This document shows positions 1 to 7,948 of a stretch of 64,000 nt of DNA, piece by piece; position 1 is the stretch's first letter; each line of letters opens with the position of its first letter. The stretch comes from Trinickia sp. Y13. GTDB lineage: Bacteria > Pseudomonadota > Gammaproteobacteria > Burkholderiales > Burkholderiaceae. The notes under the pieces were generated by a model. That model was not told the DNA's origin. It searched no databases and worked only from the letters and a program-made list of their open reading frames with translations. Position numbers and translations under genes: made by a program. The stretch is from NCBI RefSeq assembly GCF_029522115.1, contig NZ_JAKWFK010000010.1, positions 1 through 64,000 on the forward strand, given 5' to 3'.

Positions 1-61
1 ACATGGATTTGCATCCACTGTTCCTTCTGGAGCATCGCCAGCCTTCGCGCAAAAAAGGCTG

Positions 62-130
62 ACTGTACTGAAAGGTGGCTCAGATTTACTTTGCGCGAAG
101 TGGCTCAGTATTACTTTGCGCGCAACAACG
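62..130. repeat. Imperfect tandem repeat, possible IS21-type end
   Basis: Two near-identical copies of about 24 bases (GTGGCTCAG followed by ATTTACTTTGCGCG or TATTACTTTGCGCG) lie back to back just where the parE remnant begins. Short multiple terminal repeats of this sort occur at the ends of IS21-family elements, so this may be the edge of an insertion sequence that cut off the 5' half of parE. No transposase is inside the window, so this identity is inference. Confidence 0.3.
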
Positions 131-282
131 CATACGAACTCGATATACCTGGACTGCGTAGCTGGCCGCTCAAGCGGTACCCGCATCTGATTTTCTATGT
201 GACCCGCACCGATCACGTCGACGTCTGGCGGGTGATTGATGGTTCGCGCGATATCCCGGCCTGGTTGAATGACGAAGGATAA
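91..282 (+). pseudogene. Truncated ParE/RelE-family toxin (3' end)
   Basis: The open frame gives 63 residues whose last 50 look like the C-terminal half of a ParE/RelE-superfamily toxin: IPGLRSWPLKRYPHLIFY, then DVWRVIDGSRDIPAWL. Full ParE proteins are about 95-100 residues. Here the N-terminal alpha-helical half is missing and replaced by the repeated sequence at 62-130. No antitoxin is seen upstream, though the window begins only 90 bases away. It is most likely an inactive remnant. Its last 12 codons and the following 65 bases recur at 3501-3605, marking the two edges of the toxin-antitoxin island. Confidence 0.7.
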
Positions 283-347
283 GAGCCGCTCGCTTTCGGG
301 TGGGGATATAGACCAGGAACGCTAACGAAATACGGGTTGCCAGTGTC
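242..347. repeat. Long direct repeat, left copy (parE tail plus downstream)
   Basis: About 106 bases covering the end of the parE remnant and the sequence after it match 3501-3605 in the same orientation with roughly 88% identity by eye. The two copies bracket about 3.2 kb of toxin-antitoxin genes. Such a pair could come from a duplication, or from recombination between related parE loci. Confidence 0.75.
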
Positions 348-382
348 TATTGCCGTCTCGCTATGGCTCTCGCGACGCGACC

Positions 383-495
383 GTATTTCTGACGGTATAC
401 GCGTGATTTTTCGCGGCTCCGCCTATGTGGCACGAGCGTTTCCCACCAGGCTCAACATAATTGCGCGCTACACCGAAAGGATTCTGTCGTCGGCA
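383..495. repeat. Diverged direct repeat, left copy
   Basis: The block starts with 19 bases (GTATTTCTGACGGTATACG) that recur exactly at 3167-3185. The next 90 bases align with the right copy at about 65-70% identity by eye. The block has no plausible gene. It looks like ancient duplicated sequence, possibly from an integration site. Confidence 0.55.
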
Positions 496-565
496 CCCAT
501 GGGGCGCCCTTAACGGGTTAACCAGCGGGAGTTTCGAGTTTAATCGCGTGCCTGTTAGCGTCGAC

Positions 566-949
566 TTACTCGGCGATCCGCTGCCGGAACCACTCCGCCA
601 GAGAAGCTTCGTCAAGCTCGCCAGCAGCAACCATTTCCATGGTCCCAACGGCATCGGCCGGATCGAACTTCAGCCGATAGCCGTTGTCTGCCAGGAAAAG
701 GCGCGCAACCACCCAGGCGGTTCTTTTATTGCCGTCCGCAAAGCCATGATTCCGCGCTGACCCATAAGCATACGCGGCGGCGAGCGCCGCTGCGTCGGCA
801 CCCGCATAAACAACAAGATTCTGCGGCCGTGCCAGTGCTGACTCCACTGCCCCTTTGTCGCGCACGCCATCGAGCCCCCCATGCTCGGCAAGCTGACGAT
901 CATGGACGGCATAAGTCAGATCCGCGCGCACCCATCGCCACGCTGTCAT
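566..949 (-). CDS. doc: Doc/Fic-family death-on-curing toxin
   Basis: This 127-residue protein has the short Doc-type Fic fold. The active-site loop reads H-G-F-A-D-G-N-K-R-T, matching HxFx(D/A)(G/A)NKRT; the His and Asn-Lys-Arg bind and orient the nucleotide. Family members add phosphate or AMP to proteins; P1 Doc phosphorylates EF-Tu. The length matches Doc (about 126). Its ATG overlaps the stop of the upstream antitoxin gene (ATGA at 946-949), so the two are translationally coupled. No residue looks damaged, so the toxin should be functional. The target is not shown by the sequence. Confidence 0.88.
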   Translation of the reverse strand: MTAWRWVRADLTYAVHDRQLAEHGGLDGVRDKGAVESALARPQNLVVYAGADAAALAAAYAYGSARNHGFADGNKRTAWVVARLFLADNGYRLKFDPADAVGTMEMVAAGELDEASLAEWFRQRIAE

Positions 950-1173
950 TTGGCCAGCGCCCGCAGAATATCGCGGTCATCGTGCATGATCTCTTCCGCC
1001 AGTTTCATCTGGCGTTCAAAATCCGGGTTGTACGGCGTAATCCGGTAGCCGCCTTCTGGCGCCTCGGTCAGATACACGGTATCGCCCTTCTGCACCTTGA
1101 GCCGTGCCATCGCCTCCTTGGTAAGAATGAAGCCAGCCGAAGCCCCGACCGTCGTGACCTTGAATGTAAGCAT
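946..1173 (-). CDS. AbrB/MazE-type antitoxin paired with Doc toxin
   Basis: A 75-residue protein with an N-terminal swapped-hairpin AbrB/SpoVT domain (residues about 3-45) and a charged C-terminal arm rich in Glu and Asp that would wrap the toxin. It is the first gene of the pair and overlaps the toxin by four bases. The start is supported by a GAGGAGG ribosome site just upstream. A perfect AT-rich inverted repeat at 1188-1207 covers the likely promoter, fitting autorepression by the antitoxin or the complex. Doc usually pairs with Phd; AbrB-type partners are a known alternative. Confidence 0.85.
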   Translation of the reverse strand: MLTFKVTTVGASAGFILTKEAMARLKVQKGDTVYLTEAPEGGYRITPYNPDFERQMKLAEEIMHDDRDILRALAK

Positions 1174-1187
1174 GGCGCCCTCCTCGC

Positions 1188-1207
1188 TATATAATCAGCA
1201 TTATATA
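1188..1207 (-). promoter_or_regulatory. Palindromic operator of the AbrB/Doc pair
   Basis: TATATAAT, four bases, then ATTATATA form a perfect 8+8 inverted repeat 15 bases upstream of the antitoxin start. It contains -10-like sequence on the minus strand. Autoregulatory operators of toxin-antitoxin operons sit in this position; the function is inferred. Confidence 0.6.
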
Positions 1208-1333
1208 TCAATCGTTCACTGACGGCGAAGGGTGGATGATGGCCCGGTTGCTTGTAGCGAGACCGCAATGTGCGCGGAACAAACTTGACTGTGCCACCAT
1301 GCACTTATCATGTAACACATGGGGAGCACCGCA

Positions 1334-1621
1334 ATGACAGAAGCTACCTTTACTTTTCGGGTCGACGAAGCCCTAAAAAACGAGTTTTCCAAAGTCGCCA
1401 AGGCCCACGACCGCACTGGCGCTCAACTCTTGCGCGACTTCATGCGGGACTACGTGAAACGGCAAGAAAAATCCGCTGACTACGACGCCTGGCTGCGCGC
1501 CAAGGTTGAGCGGTCACGAGCCTCGGCCGATGACGGCAATCTCCTACCGGCCGCCGACGTTGAGGCTAAATTCGCAGCCCGTCGAGTCAACACTCGTCGT
1601 CGGCTTGAAGCTTCGAAGTAA
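1334..1621 (+). CDS. Ribbon-helix-helix antitoxin (RelB/DinJ/CopG type)
   Basis: A 95-residue protein beginning MTEATFTFRVDEALKNEF, the beta-strand plus helix start of ribbon-helix-helix DNA-binding antitoxins, followed by a second helix (GAQLLRDFMRDYV) and a basic C-terminal arm for toxin binding. The ATG at 1334 is preferred over 1319 because GGGGAG lies at the right distance. A TTGACT-like -35 lies at 1285. Directly downstream is what looks like the first codons of a ParE/RelE toxin broken by a stop, so this antitoxin appears to be orphaned. Confidence 0.75.
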   Translation: MTEATFTFRVDEALKNEFSKVAKAHDRTGAQLLRDFMRDYVKRQEKSADYDAWLRAKVERSRASADDGNLLPAADVEAKFAARRVNTRRRLEASK

Positions 1622-1740
1622 TGGAGTTGTTTTGAGCAGATACGCTGCCCGCACTGCAGAGCTATCCATGTGTTAGACGCGGAGCCCTGGAGCGAGGCGG
1701 TCGAGCGATGGCACTCAAGTGAAGCCGACTACACGCCAGG
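1622..1740 (+). pseudogene. Possible decayed toxin gene after the RHH antitoxin
   Basis: An ATG one base after the antitoxin stop reads M-E-L-F-stop-A-D-T. RelE/ParE toxins in this position often begin M-x-L-x-W-x, so a TGG to TGA change at the fifth codon would explain the stop. After about 15 further codons the toxin-like resemblance is lost. The call rests on position and a very short match, so it is tentative. Confidence 0.35.
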
Positions 1741-1960
1741 TTGACGGCAGGAGCCAACGGCATCGGCACCGGCAATAGCGTCTGCTCATTCACAAGCATC
1801 GCGACCTGCGGCCGCCATGCCAAAACAGTTGCGTTACCAGTTGCCAAGCTTCGTGGTGCTGCTTCCGACCTCGATCACTTCGGGTTTCAGGCGGTTGAGC
1901 AGCTTTTGAGTGCAGTGGAGATACAGCATACAAAAGGGGAAGAACCGTGTACCAGGAGAA
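1741..1960. other. Gap without recognisable gene
   Basis: About 220 bases between the decayed toxin and the DUF1778 operator. Short open frames here show no family resemblance and no convincing ribosome site. It is probably degraded sequence within the toxin-antitoxin island. Confidence 0.5.
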
Positions 1961-1961
1961 A

Positions 1962-1993
1962 ATGTACGCCCATTGTGCTAACATGACGTACAT
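1962..1993 (+). promoter_or_regulatory. Inverted-repeat operator of the DUF1778/GNAT pair
   Basis: ATGTACG at 1962-1968 and CGTACAT at 1987-1993 are perfect inverted arms 18 bases apart, ending 19 bases before the antitoxin start. Ribbon-helix-helix antitoxins of the TacA/AtaR type bind paired short repeats overlapping the promoter. Assignment as the operator is inferred from position. Confidence 0.55.
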
Positions 1994-2012
1994 CTGAAGG
2001 AGATTCCTTTTT

Positions 2013-2288
2013 ATGAGCACCTCTACCCGCTCCGCCCGTCTGGGTTTGCGCGCCACGCCGCAGCAGGAAGCCGTGCTGCGCCGTGCCGCCGAGATCGCGC
2101 ACAAATCCATGACCGATTTTATTCTCGACAGCGCCTGTCAGGTCGCCGAACGAACGCTGCTCGATCAACGTTTGTTCCTGGTGACTGAAAGTCAATCGCA
2201 AGCACTGCTTGACATGCTCGATCGGCCGACCCAAGACAATGCGGGCTTGAAGGAATTGTTCTCCCGAACAGCGCCTTGGGAGAGCTGA
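2013..2288 (+). CDS. DUF1778 antitoxin (TacA/AtaR-like)
   Basis: A 91-residue protein with an N-terminal ribbon-helix-helix domain (RSARLGLRATPQQEAVLRRA) typical of DUF1778 antitoxins, and a C-terminal arm ending near LKELFSRTAPW that neutralises the acetyltransferase by covering its active site. AAGGAGA precedes the ATG. Its stop overlaps the start of the acetyltransferase gene by one base (TGATG), the usual arrangement for TacA-TacT pairs. The inverted repeat at 1962-1993 should be its operator. Confidence 0.88.
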   Translation: MSTSTRSARLGLRATPQQEAVLRRAAEIAHKSMTDFILDSACQVAERTLLDQRLFLVTESQSQALLDMLDRPTQDNAGLKELFSRTAPWES

Positions 2289-2809
2289 TGCCGCTGTCCG
2301 CACTGCAAGCACTAAACGCCAGCCATGGCTTGGAAGGCTTCGATTGTGGCAGGCCCGGCCTGAATGACTGGCTCCTGCGCCATGCGCGGCAGGCACAAGC
2401 CAGTGGTTCGGCCAAGACTTACGTCGTTACCGAAGATCAGCGCCTAGTCGGATATTACAGCCTGGCCGTGGGGCAAATCGATACTCTGGAGGCCCCTGAT
2501 CGAGTACGCAAAGGGATGGGTGCCTATCCGATCCCTGTTGTCATCCTTGCTCGGCTGGCGGTAGCAATGCAGGATCATGGGCGTGGCGTCGGGATCGGCA
2601 TGCTGCAAGATGCAATCCGGCGCACAGTGGCCATCGCCGAACAAGTCGGCGTTCGCGCGATGCTGACACATCCGATCGATGAGGATGCAGCACGCTTCTA
2701 TCTGCGTTTCGGGTTTGAAGCTTCGCCGGTGCGAGAACAGCAATTGCTGCTGTTGCTGAAGGACGCTCGTCGATTCCTAATGCCTGCTGTATCAAGCAAA
2801 CCGAAGTAG
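2288..2809 (+). CDS. GNAT acetyltransferase toxin (TacT/AtaT-like)
   Basis: A 173-residue GCN5-type acetyltransferase. Family toxins acetylate the amino group of charged tRNAs and stop translation. The acetyl-CoA loop reads QDHGRGVGIGMLQDA, and the C-terminal A-R-F-Y-L-R-F-G-F-E holds the conserved catalytic Tyr. The opening (LNASHGLEGFDCGRPGLNDWL) is the usual start of TacT proteins. The ATG at 2288 is chosen because it overlaps the antitoxin stop; a TTG at 2276 is possible but less likely. The gene looks intact. Confidence 0.88.
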   Translation: MPLSALQALNASHGLEGFDCGRPGLNDWLLRHARQAQASGSAKTYVVTEDQRLVGYYSLAVGQIDTLEAPDRVRKGMGAYPIPVVILARLAVAMQDHGRGVGIGMLQDAIRRTVAIAEQVGVRAMLTHPIDEDAARFYLRFGFEASPVREQQLLLLLKDARRFLMPAVSSKPK

Positions 2810-3166
2810 AAATCGCCTAATCATCGCCTATCGGCGCCCCGCTTAGAGAACGACAATTATCTTGGCCGGTCGTTTCGCAGACATGCGAGCGGGCGGTACT
2901 AGTAGAAACAGATCGCCAGTGGGCAGCGAGATACGTGGACTTTGTTTTCTGCTGCCGGATAACTGTCGCAAGGTTTCTACTCGCCCATTCCTCATGTTTC
3001 TCGAGCAACAGGGGTTGATTGACTTGGCTTCAGAAATCGAACGGCGCGCGATCCTGGCCGGAAGACAATTCTCTCAGATTCGTTTTCCGCCGTAACAACG
3101 CCATAGCGGTTCCGATTCATCGCGCATTGCCTATTGATGTCTCGGTACGGACACCGCCTGTTGACG
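2810..3166. other. Gap with no recognisable gene
   Basis: The 3' flank of the island holds only short, unconvincing frames on both strands, without ribosome sites or recognisable domains. It is moderately lower in GC than the chromosome to the right. Confidence 0.5.
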
Positions 3167-3283
3167 GTATTTCTGACGGTATACGAGCAACTTTTCACTA
3201 CTCTGTCTATGCGGGACAAGCCTTTCCAGCCAGGCTAAACAAATTGGCGTATGTCGAAAGGATGTTGTCGGCGGCGGCTCCGA
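3167..3283. repeat. Diverged direct repeat, right copy
   Basis: Right-hand partner of 383-495. The first 19 bases are identical and the remainder matches at about 65-70% by eye in the same orientation. On this side the block lies inside the parE-tail repeat, while the left copy lies after it, so the two repeats are not one simple duplicated unit. Confidence 0.55.
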
Positions 3284-3500
3284 CGAATCGCATGCAATTG
3301 TTGAACCTAACCGCGCCGCGGAGCTAACCATTTGCTTCGTGGCCCAAGCAAGCCACAGCAAATGGATGAACGCTTCCTCCCTGCGCAGGCGCTCAAAGTC
3401 GATAACCGACGTTGCCTTCATGCACCGCAGGAATCCGCGCGCGTCGAACTGCCTCGGGCTTGGGTAGCGGAAGCGCAATGAATTCGGACTCCTACGTCCA
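3284..3500. other. Gap with no supported gene
   Basis: A minus-strand frame running through here contains a stretch resembling a real protein (FERLRREEAFIHLLWLAW), but it has no start signal and crosses both duplicated blocks. I treat it as a possible remnant of an unknown gene. Confidence 0.35.
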
Positions 3501-3605
3501 GTTCGGCGATATCCCAGCCTGGTTGAGGGACGAAGGATAAGAGCCGCTCGCTTTCGGGTAGGGATATAGACAGGAATGCTAACGACGCACGGGCTGTCAG
3601 TGTCT
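3501..3605. repeat. Long direct repeat, right copy (second parE tail)
   Basis: Right-hand copy of 242-347. It keeps the last codons of a ParE-like gene (GDIPAWLRDEG then stop at 3538-3540) and the same downstream bases, but no upstream part of the toxin gene. It marks where the island ends and the chromosomal cluster begins. Confidence 0.75.
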
Positions 3606-3608
3606 TCC

Positions 3609-4502
3609 CTACTTCGTGGCACGGCAAGTCGGCACGATTTTCAACAACGCCGGCCAGCGTCGAATCCAGCCGCTCTCGTGTGACGCCTCGGCAACGATCG
3701 ATATCCGTGCGCATCTTGCACCGGTGGCCTCGAGAAAGCGCTGCGCCACCGACGGCGGAACGACATGGTCCTTGGCTCCGCTGAAGTGCACTTGTGCAAT
3801 ATCGGCAACGCGGCTCGCGAAATCGATCGCGTCTTTCGACTCGGGCATCGGCGAGACATGGTGCAGCCGATTGACGAATTCGTCGTCGAGATTGCCGGCC
3901 ACGGTGCGGATGGAAGCGACATCCGCGCGGCGTGCCGCGATCAATACCGCGACGGCGCCCCCTCCCGAATAACCGATCAGCTCGACAGGCTGCCCGGGTG
4001 TAAGCGCGGCAAAATGGCTGACAGCGTCGTTCATCGACTCGATCACTTCGGCCCCGAATCGCTTGCCGGTCCAATAGGGAATGCCGCATCGCGGATTCCT
4101 CGCCATCGGTGTGAACTGGCAAGGCCGCGCCAAATAGACGACGTTCGGCGCGCTGTCCTGTGCGGCGAGCGCGAGCCCGATAGCCTCACGCGGCGTGGGA
4201 TCGAGCGAAGGTTCGGTGCGCGACAGCCAGGCGAGCCCATCGCCCTCGATGTACACGCGCAGCGGCTCGCGGGGCGCCGAGATACGCACAAAAGCCGTCA
4301 GCACGAAGCGGCCGGAATCGACGAGTTGCCGCTGCAGATGCGCCCCCCCGGCCAAGGCGTCGGCATGGGCGTCGCGATCGAGCGCGGTGCATCCTGACAG
4401 CGGACCCAAGACTGACAGCGCGATGACGATCATCGCCACGCAAGACTGTGCGCGCCCCCACGGACGGTCGCACCACCGGCCCCTCCCGCCCACGACGCTC
4501 AT
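3609..4502 (-). CDS. Alpha/beta-hydrolase lipoprotein
   Basis: A 297-residue protein with a lipoprotein signal: a hydrophobic stretch (MIVIALSVLGPLSGC) ending in the lipobox L-S-G-C. The mature part is an alpha/beta hydrolase with nucleophile elbow G-Y-S-G-G-G, a likely acid in the AKDHVVP region and His in EASHES. The start at 4502 is chosen over 4661 because it overlaps the stop of the glycosyltransferase gene (ATGA) and gives a clean signal peptide. It is the last gene of the minus-strand surface cluster. Substrate unknown; esterase or deacylase activity on envelope material is a guess. Confidence 0.8.
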   Translation of the reverse strand: MSVVGGRGRWCDRPWGRAQSCVAMIVIALSVLGPLSGCTALDRDAHADALAGGAHLQRQLVDSGRFVLTAFVRISAPREPLRVYIEGDGLAWLSRTEPSLDPTPREAIGLALAAQDSAPNVVYLARPCQFTPMARNPRCGIPYWTGKRFGAEVIESMNDAVSHFAALTPGQPVELIGYSGGGAVAVLIAARRADVASIRTVAGNLDDEFVNRLHHVSPMPESKDAIDFASRVADIAQVHFSGAKDHVVPPSVAQRFLEATGARCARISIVAEASHESGWIRRWPALLKIVPTCRATK

Positions 4503-5665
4503 TGCGCTCCGAACCGTGCCAGTTCGGCCGCCATTCGGGAAACGACGCCGCTCCAGTCCGCACGCACCTCCTGACGAAACAATCGCATCCGCGGATACCA
4601 CGGTGTATCGGTCCGCTCGAGCAACCAGCGCCAGTCCGGGACTTTCGGCAACATGACCCAAACGGGTCGGCCCAATGCGCCCGCGAGGTGAACGGGGGAA
4701 GAGTCCACTGAAATCAACAGATCGGCGACGCAGAGAATCGCCGCCGTATCTTCGAAATCTTGGATCTCATCGGACAGCGACAGCAGCGACATCCCCTTGG
4801 GCGGCAAAGCGGCCTGCGTTGCGGCGGGGCCCTTCTGAATCGACACGAAGCTCACGCCCGTTCGCGCGAGCGGCGCGAGCTGCGCGAGGCTCAGCGAGCG
4901 ATTGGCGTCGTTGGGGTGCGTGGGCCGTCCTGCCCACACCAGCGCCACGAGCGGGCGCGGCAAACCGGCCAGACGCTGCCGCCAGCGCTCGACGCGCTGC
5001 GGGTCCGGATGCAGATAAGGCGTCGGCCCGGGCAAGTCGTCGAGACTCAGCCTCAAAGCCATCGGCAGGCTCATCATCTCGCAGTGCATGTCGAATGCGG
5101 GCGGTAAGCTCCCTCGTTCGACGATCTCGTCGAACCCCGTGGCACGCCGGACGAGCGACAGCGATTCCGCGTTGATTTCAAGGACGACCCGCGCACCGCT
5201 CTTCTCCTTGGCCCACGGCACGAAGCGGATGAACTGGAAGGTGTCGCCATAGCCCTGCTCGTCGTGGATCAGCAGCGTCTGGCCGGGCATGGCGCGGCCA
5301 TCCCAGCGCGGACGTTGGACCTTGCGTTCGATGTGCGCCGTGTGCGCGAGGCTGTAGCGGTAGTGGTACTCCCGCCAGCCCCGCTCGAACTCGCCCGAGA
5401 GCAGCAAGGTTTCGGCGAGATCGAAGCGCGTCGGGAAATCGCCAGGCGCGTGCGCCACCAGCATTTCTTGGATCGCGCGCGTCTCGGCGATGCGTCCTTG
5501 CGACCGGAGCGCGGCCGCGAGCCATTTCCAGAGCGAAAGCGGTCCGTGCCCCGAGGACAGATACGGCCGCAGGACCGCCTCGGCTTCCTCATAGCGCCCC
5601 GACGCCAGCAACGGACGAATCTGAAGCTCGATCGCGTGCAGATCGAGTGCGGCGCCCGGCATCAC
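4499..5665 (-). CDS. TPR-glycosyltransferase, GT9/heptosyltransferase-like
   Basis: A 388-residue protein. The first about 90 residues form tetratricopeptide-like helices (LLASGRYEEAEAVLRPYL). The rest resembles a GT-B glycosyltransferase of the ADP-heptose type, with a C-terminal donor-site segment DLLISVDSSPVHLAGALG and a preceding LVALVWAGRPTHPND. No signal peptide is visible, so it acts in the cytoplasm. The start at 5665 overlaps the sulfotransferase stop by ATGA; an upstream ATG at 5827 would lie wholly inside that gene. TPR-GT proteins of this type modify proteins or lipids; the neighbouring autotransporter is an obvious possible acceptor, but that is inference. Confidence 0.8.
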   Translation of the reverse strand: MMPGAALDLHAIELQIRPLLASGRYEEAEAVLRPYLSSGHGPLSLWKWLAAALRSQGRIAETRAIQEMLVAHAPGDFPTRFDLAETLLLSGEFERGWREYHYRYSLAHTAHIERKVQRPRWDGRAMPGQTLLIHDEQGYGDTFQFIRFVPWAKEKSGARVVLEINAESLSLVRRATGFDEIVERGSLPPAFDMHCEMMSLPMALRLSLDDLPGPTPYLHPDPQRVERWRQRLAGLPRPLVALVWAGRPTHPNDANRSLSLAQLAPLARTGVSFVSIQKGPAATQAALPPKGMSLLSLSDEIQDFEDTAAILCVADLLISVDSSPVHLAGALGRPVWVMLPKVPDWRWLLERTDTPWYPRMRLFRQEVRADWSGVVSRMAAELARFGAQ

Positions 5666-7764
5666 GAAGCCTCGACGCCCAGCGCTGCGAGCAAGGGGCC
5701 GAGATAGCGCGCGTAGGCATGCCAGCGGCCTTTCGAGGTCGCATAGATCGGTTGGCGCACCTGGTTCACGCTCGCCGTGCGGACCACTCGGCGGTTGCGG
5801 TGGAAGTCTAGGCAGGCATCGTCCCACGGCAGTCCCAGCCAGGCGATCAACCGCCGTGCTTCGCCTTCGAGGTCGTCGACCACGGCCTCGTAGTGAGTTT
5901 CGATGAAAACGTCGCTAGGCAGCAGCTCGCGCCAATGCGCCATCAAGCGTTCGTACTGGCGGTAAAAATCCGCGAGCTCGGTCTGGTCGTACGCAAACGG
6001 TTGTTGTCCAGCGAACAACTTCGTGTAGCAGGACAAGCAGGTGTCGACCGGGTCGCGCCGAACATGGATGATCCGAGCGCCCGGCAGGATCAGCGGAATC
6101 GCGCCCGCATACAGGAAGTTGCCGGGCATTTTGTCGACGACGTGCGCTCGTCCCCCGGCAAGGGGCGCCACACGGGCCAGATACGCTTGCCCGCACTGAC
6201 GCAATCGCGCTTGGGGGTCGGTCTGGCCGTCGAGGGCGAGGATGCCGTCAGGAAAGCCGCCGACGTCGTCGATCGCAAGACGCAACGCAGACAGTTCGCC
6301 CGCGCCCGTCACCTGCGGGTGCGATGAGAGGATTTGCTCGATCAGCGTGGTGCCGGAGCGCGGCATGCCGACCACGAAGACGGGCATTGTCGACGGCATG
6401 CCAAGGCCCGCGAGCCGGCCATATCGTTCCCGCGTGAAAACCGCGGCGATACGCTCCATCCAGCGTTCGGTCTGCCCGCTGTCATAGTCGAACGAAGCGC
6501 GCTTCTGGCGGTTGCCGGCCGCGAGGTGGCCGAACGCCCGCTCAGGATCGTTGATGTCGAGGTAGGCCTTGCCAAGCGCGAAATGCGCCGCGACGCGATC
6601 GACTAGCGAGCGTCGCTCGCCTTGCGCGACACATGACTCGAGCGCCTCGATGTCGGGATCGCCCGCACTGAACGTGCGCAATTCCGCACGTGCCGCGAGC
6701 GCCTGGGCGGACCCCGGAAAACGCGCCAGCGCCTGCTCGAAAGCCAACAGCGCTTCATCCTTGCGCCCCGCTTCCATCAAGAGCGTGGCGCGTCCGACGA
6801 GCGCCCCTTCCGCCACCGTGCCGGGCAATTGCGCGGCTTGCTCGTAGGCACGATGCGCTTCGTCGGTTATGCCGAGATCCTGCAACACCAGCGCCAGCGC
6901 GTAATGGGCCTCTGCGCTGCGCGGCGCGAGCGCCACGGCATGCCGCGCGATGGCGAGCGCCTCTTCGATGTGCGCAATCTGCCTGAGCGCCTTCGCGCGC
7001 GCCGTCAGCGCAGCCGGATGGTCGGGGGCGAAAGTGCTCAGCATGTCGAGCGCCCGCAACGCCGCGTCGTGACGTTGCCGGGAGATCTCGAGATCGGCGA
7101 GGTTCAGGTACGCGTCGACGAGGCGAGGATTCAGATCGATCGCCTGCCGCGCATGCTGCTCGGCTTCGTCATAGCCGCCCTGCGTCGAGAGCAGGAAGGC
7201 GAGATTGCTGTGCGCTTCGGCGTAGGACGGGTTGAGCGAGAGCGCCTGACGATAGCACGCCTCGGCCCGGTCCATCTGCCCCAGTCGCCGCCACGTATTG
7301 CCGAGATTGTTTTGTGCTTCAGGCCATGCAGGGTTGAGCGCAACGACCTTCTCGAGGCATGTGCGGCTTTGCTCCAGCTGACCGGCTTCTTGAAGCAGGA
7401 TGCCGAGGTTGTTCCATCCGGAGACGAGCGTCGGATCCATCGCAACGGCGCGTTGCGCGGCTTCGACGCCTTCCGGCAGCAGTCCCTTCTGGCGATACAT
7501 TTCCGCGAGATTGCTCGAATACACGGCCGGCGCGCGAGGGGCAAGACAAGCCTGCTTTAGATGAACGATCGCCAGATCCAAGTTGCCGTAGGCGTGTGCC
7601 ATCAACCCAAGCAAATGGAGCGCGTCCGGCTGTCCGGGCCAAGCGGCGAGCACCCGCTGGGCCAGCATTTCAGCCTGTTCGGCCTGACCGGCATTCCAGT
7701 GCGCATAGGCCCGCGTAAGCGCGTCCTGAATACTGATGTTCTCGGGAGGGGCGGCGCTGGGCAT
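5662..7764 (-). CDS. TPR-repeat sulfotransferase
   Basis: About 700 residues. Residues 10-335 form roughly nine or ten 34-residue TPR units (for example WNNLGILLQEAGQLEQSRTC). Residues about 460-690 form a Sulfotransfer_3-type domain with the PAPS 5'-phosphosulfate loop V-V-G-M-P-R-S-G-T-T near 463-472 and the 3'-phosphate segment IIHVRRDPVDTCLSCY near 565-580. The protein should move sulfate from PAPS to a target in the cytoplasm; plant and bacterial members also include protein tyrosine sulfotransferases. The ATG at 7764 is preferred; a GTG at 7821 adds 19 residues. It lies just downstream of the autotransporter gene and is coupled to the TPR-glycosyltransferase. Confidence 0.85.
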   Translation of the reverse strand: MPSAAPPENISIQDALTRAYAHWNAGQAEQAEMLAQRVLAAWPGQPDALHLLGLMAHAYGNLDLAIVHLKQACLAPRAPAVYSSNLAEMYRQKGLLPEGVEAAQRAVAMDPTLVSGWNNLGILLQEAGQLEQSRTCLEKVVALNPAWPEAQNNLGNTWRRLGQMDRAEACYRQALSLNPSYAEAHSNLAFLLSTQGGYDEAEQHARQAIDLNPRLVDAYLNLADLEISRQRHDAALRALDMLSTFAPDHPAALTARAKALRQIAHIEEALAIARHAVALAPRSAEAHYALALVLQDLGITDEAHRAYEQAAQLPGTVAEGALVGRATLLMEAGRKDEALLAFEQALARFPGSAQALAARAELRTFSAGDPDIEALESCVAQGERRSLVDRVAAHFALGKAYLDINDPERAFGHLAAGNRQKRASFDYDSGQTERWMERIAAVFTRERYGRLAGLGMPSTMPVFVVGMPRSGTTLIEQILSSHPQVTGAGELSALRLAIDDVGGFPDGILALDGQTDPQARLRQCGQAYLARVAPLAGGRAHVVDKMPGNFLYAGAIPLILPGARIIHVRRDPVDTCLSCYTKLFAGQQPFAYDQTELADFYRQYERLMAHWRELLPSDVFIETHYEAVVDDLEGEARRLIAWLGLPWDDACLDFHRNRRVVRTASVNQVRQPIYATSKGRWHAYARYLGPLLAALGVEAS

Positions 7765-7948
7765 GCTTGAAAAGTCGGGATCGTGGAAAGGAGGAAAATC
7801 GATGCTTTGCGATCGTAGCACGCGCGCGCACGAGCTAGACGCTTCTGGGCGCTAGCTGACCGACGCCGCGTTTCGGGTACAGCGGCCCGCGAGCGCGAGC
7901 CGTGTGAGGACCGGCGACGGCACCGGCCTCACTGCCCGTGGTCGACAG

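Noticed and set aside
3131-3622. Minus-strand frame of 163 codons next to the island boundary
   Set aside because: It spans both duplicated blocks and lacks a ribosome site. Part resembles real protein but no family is evident, so it is noted only as a gap feature.
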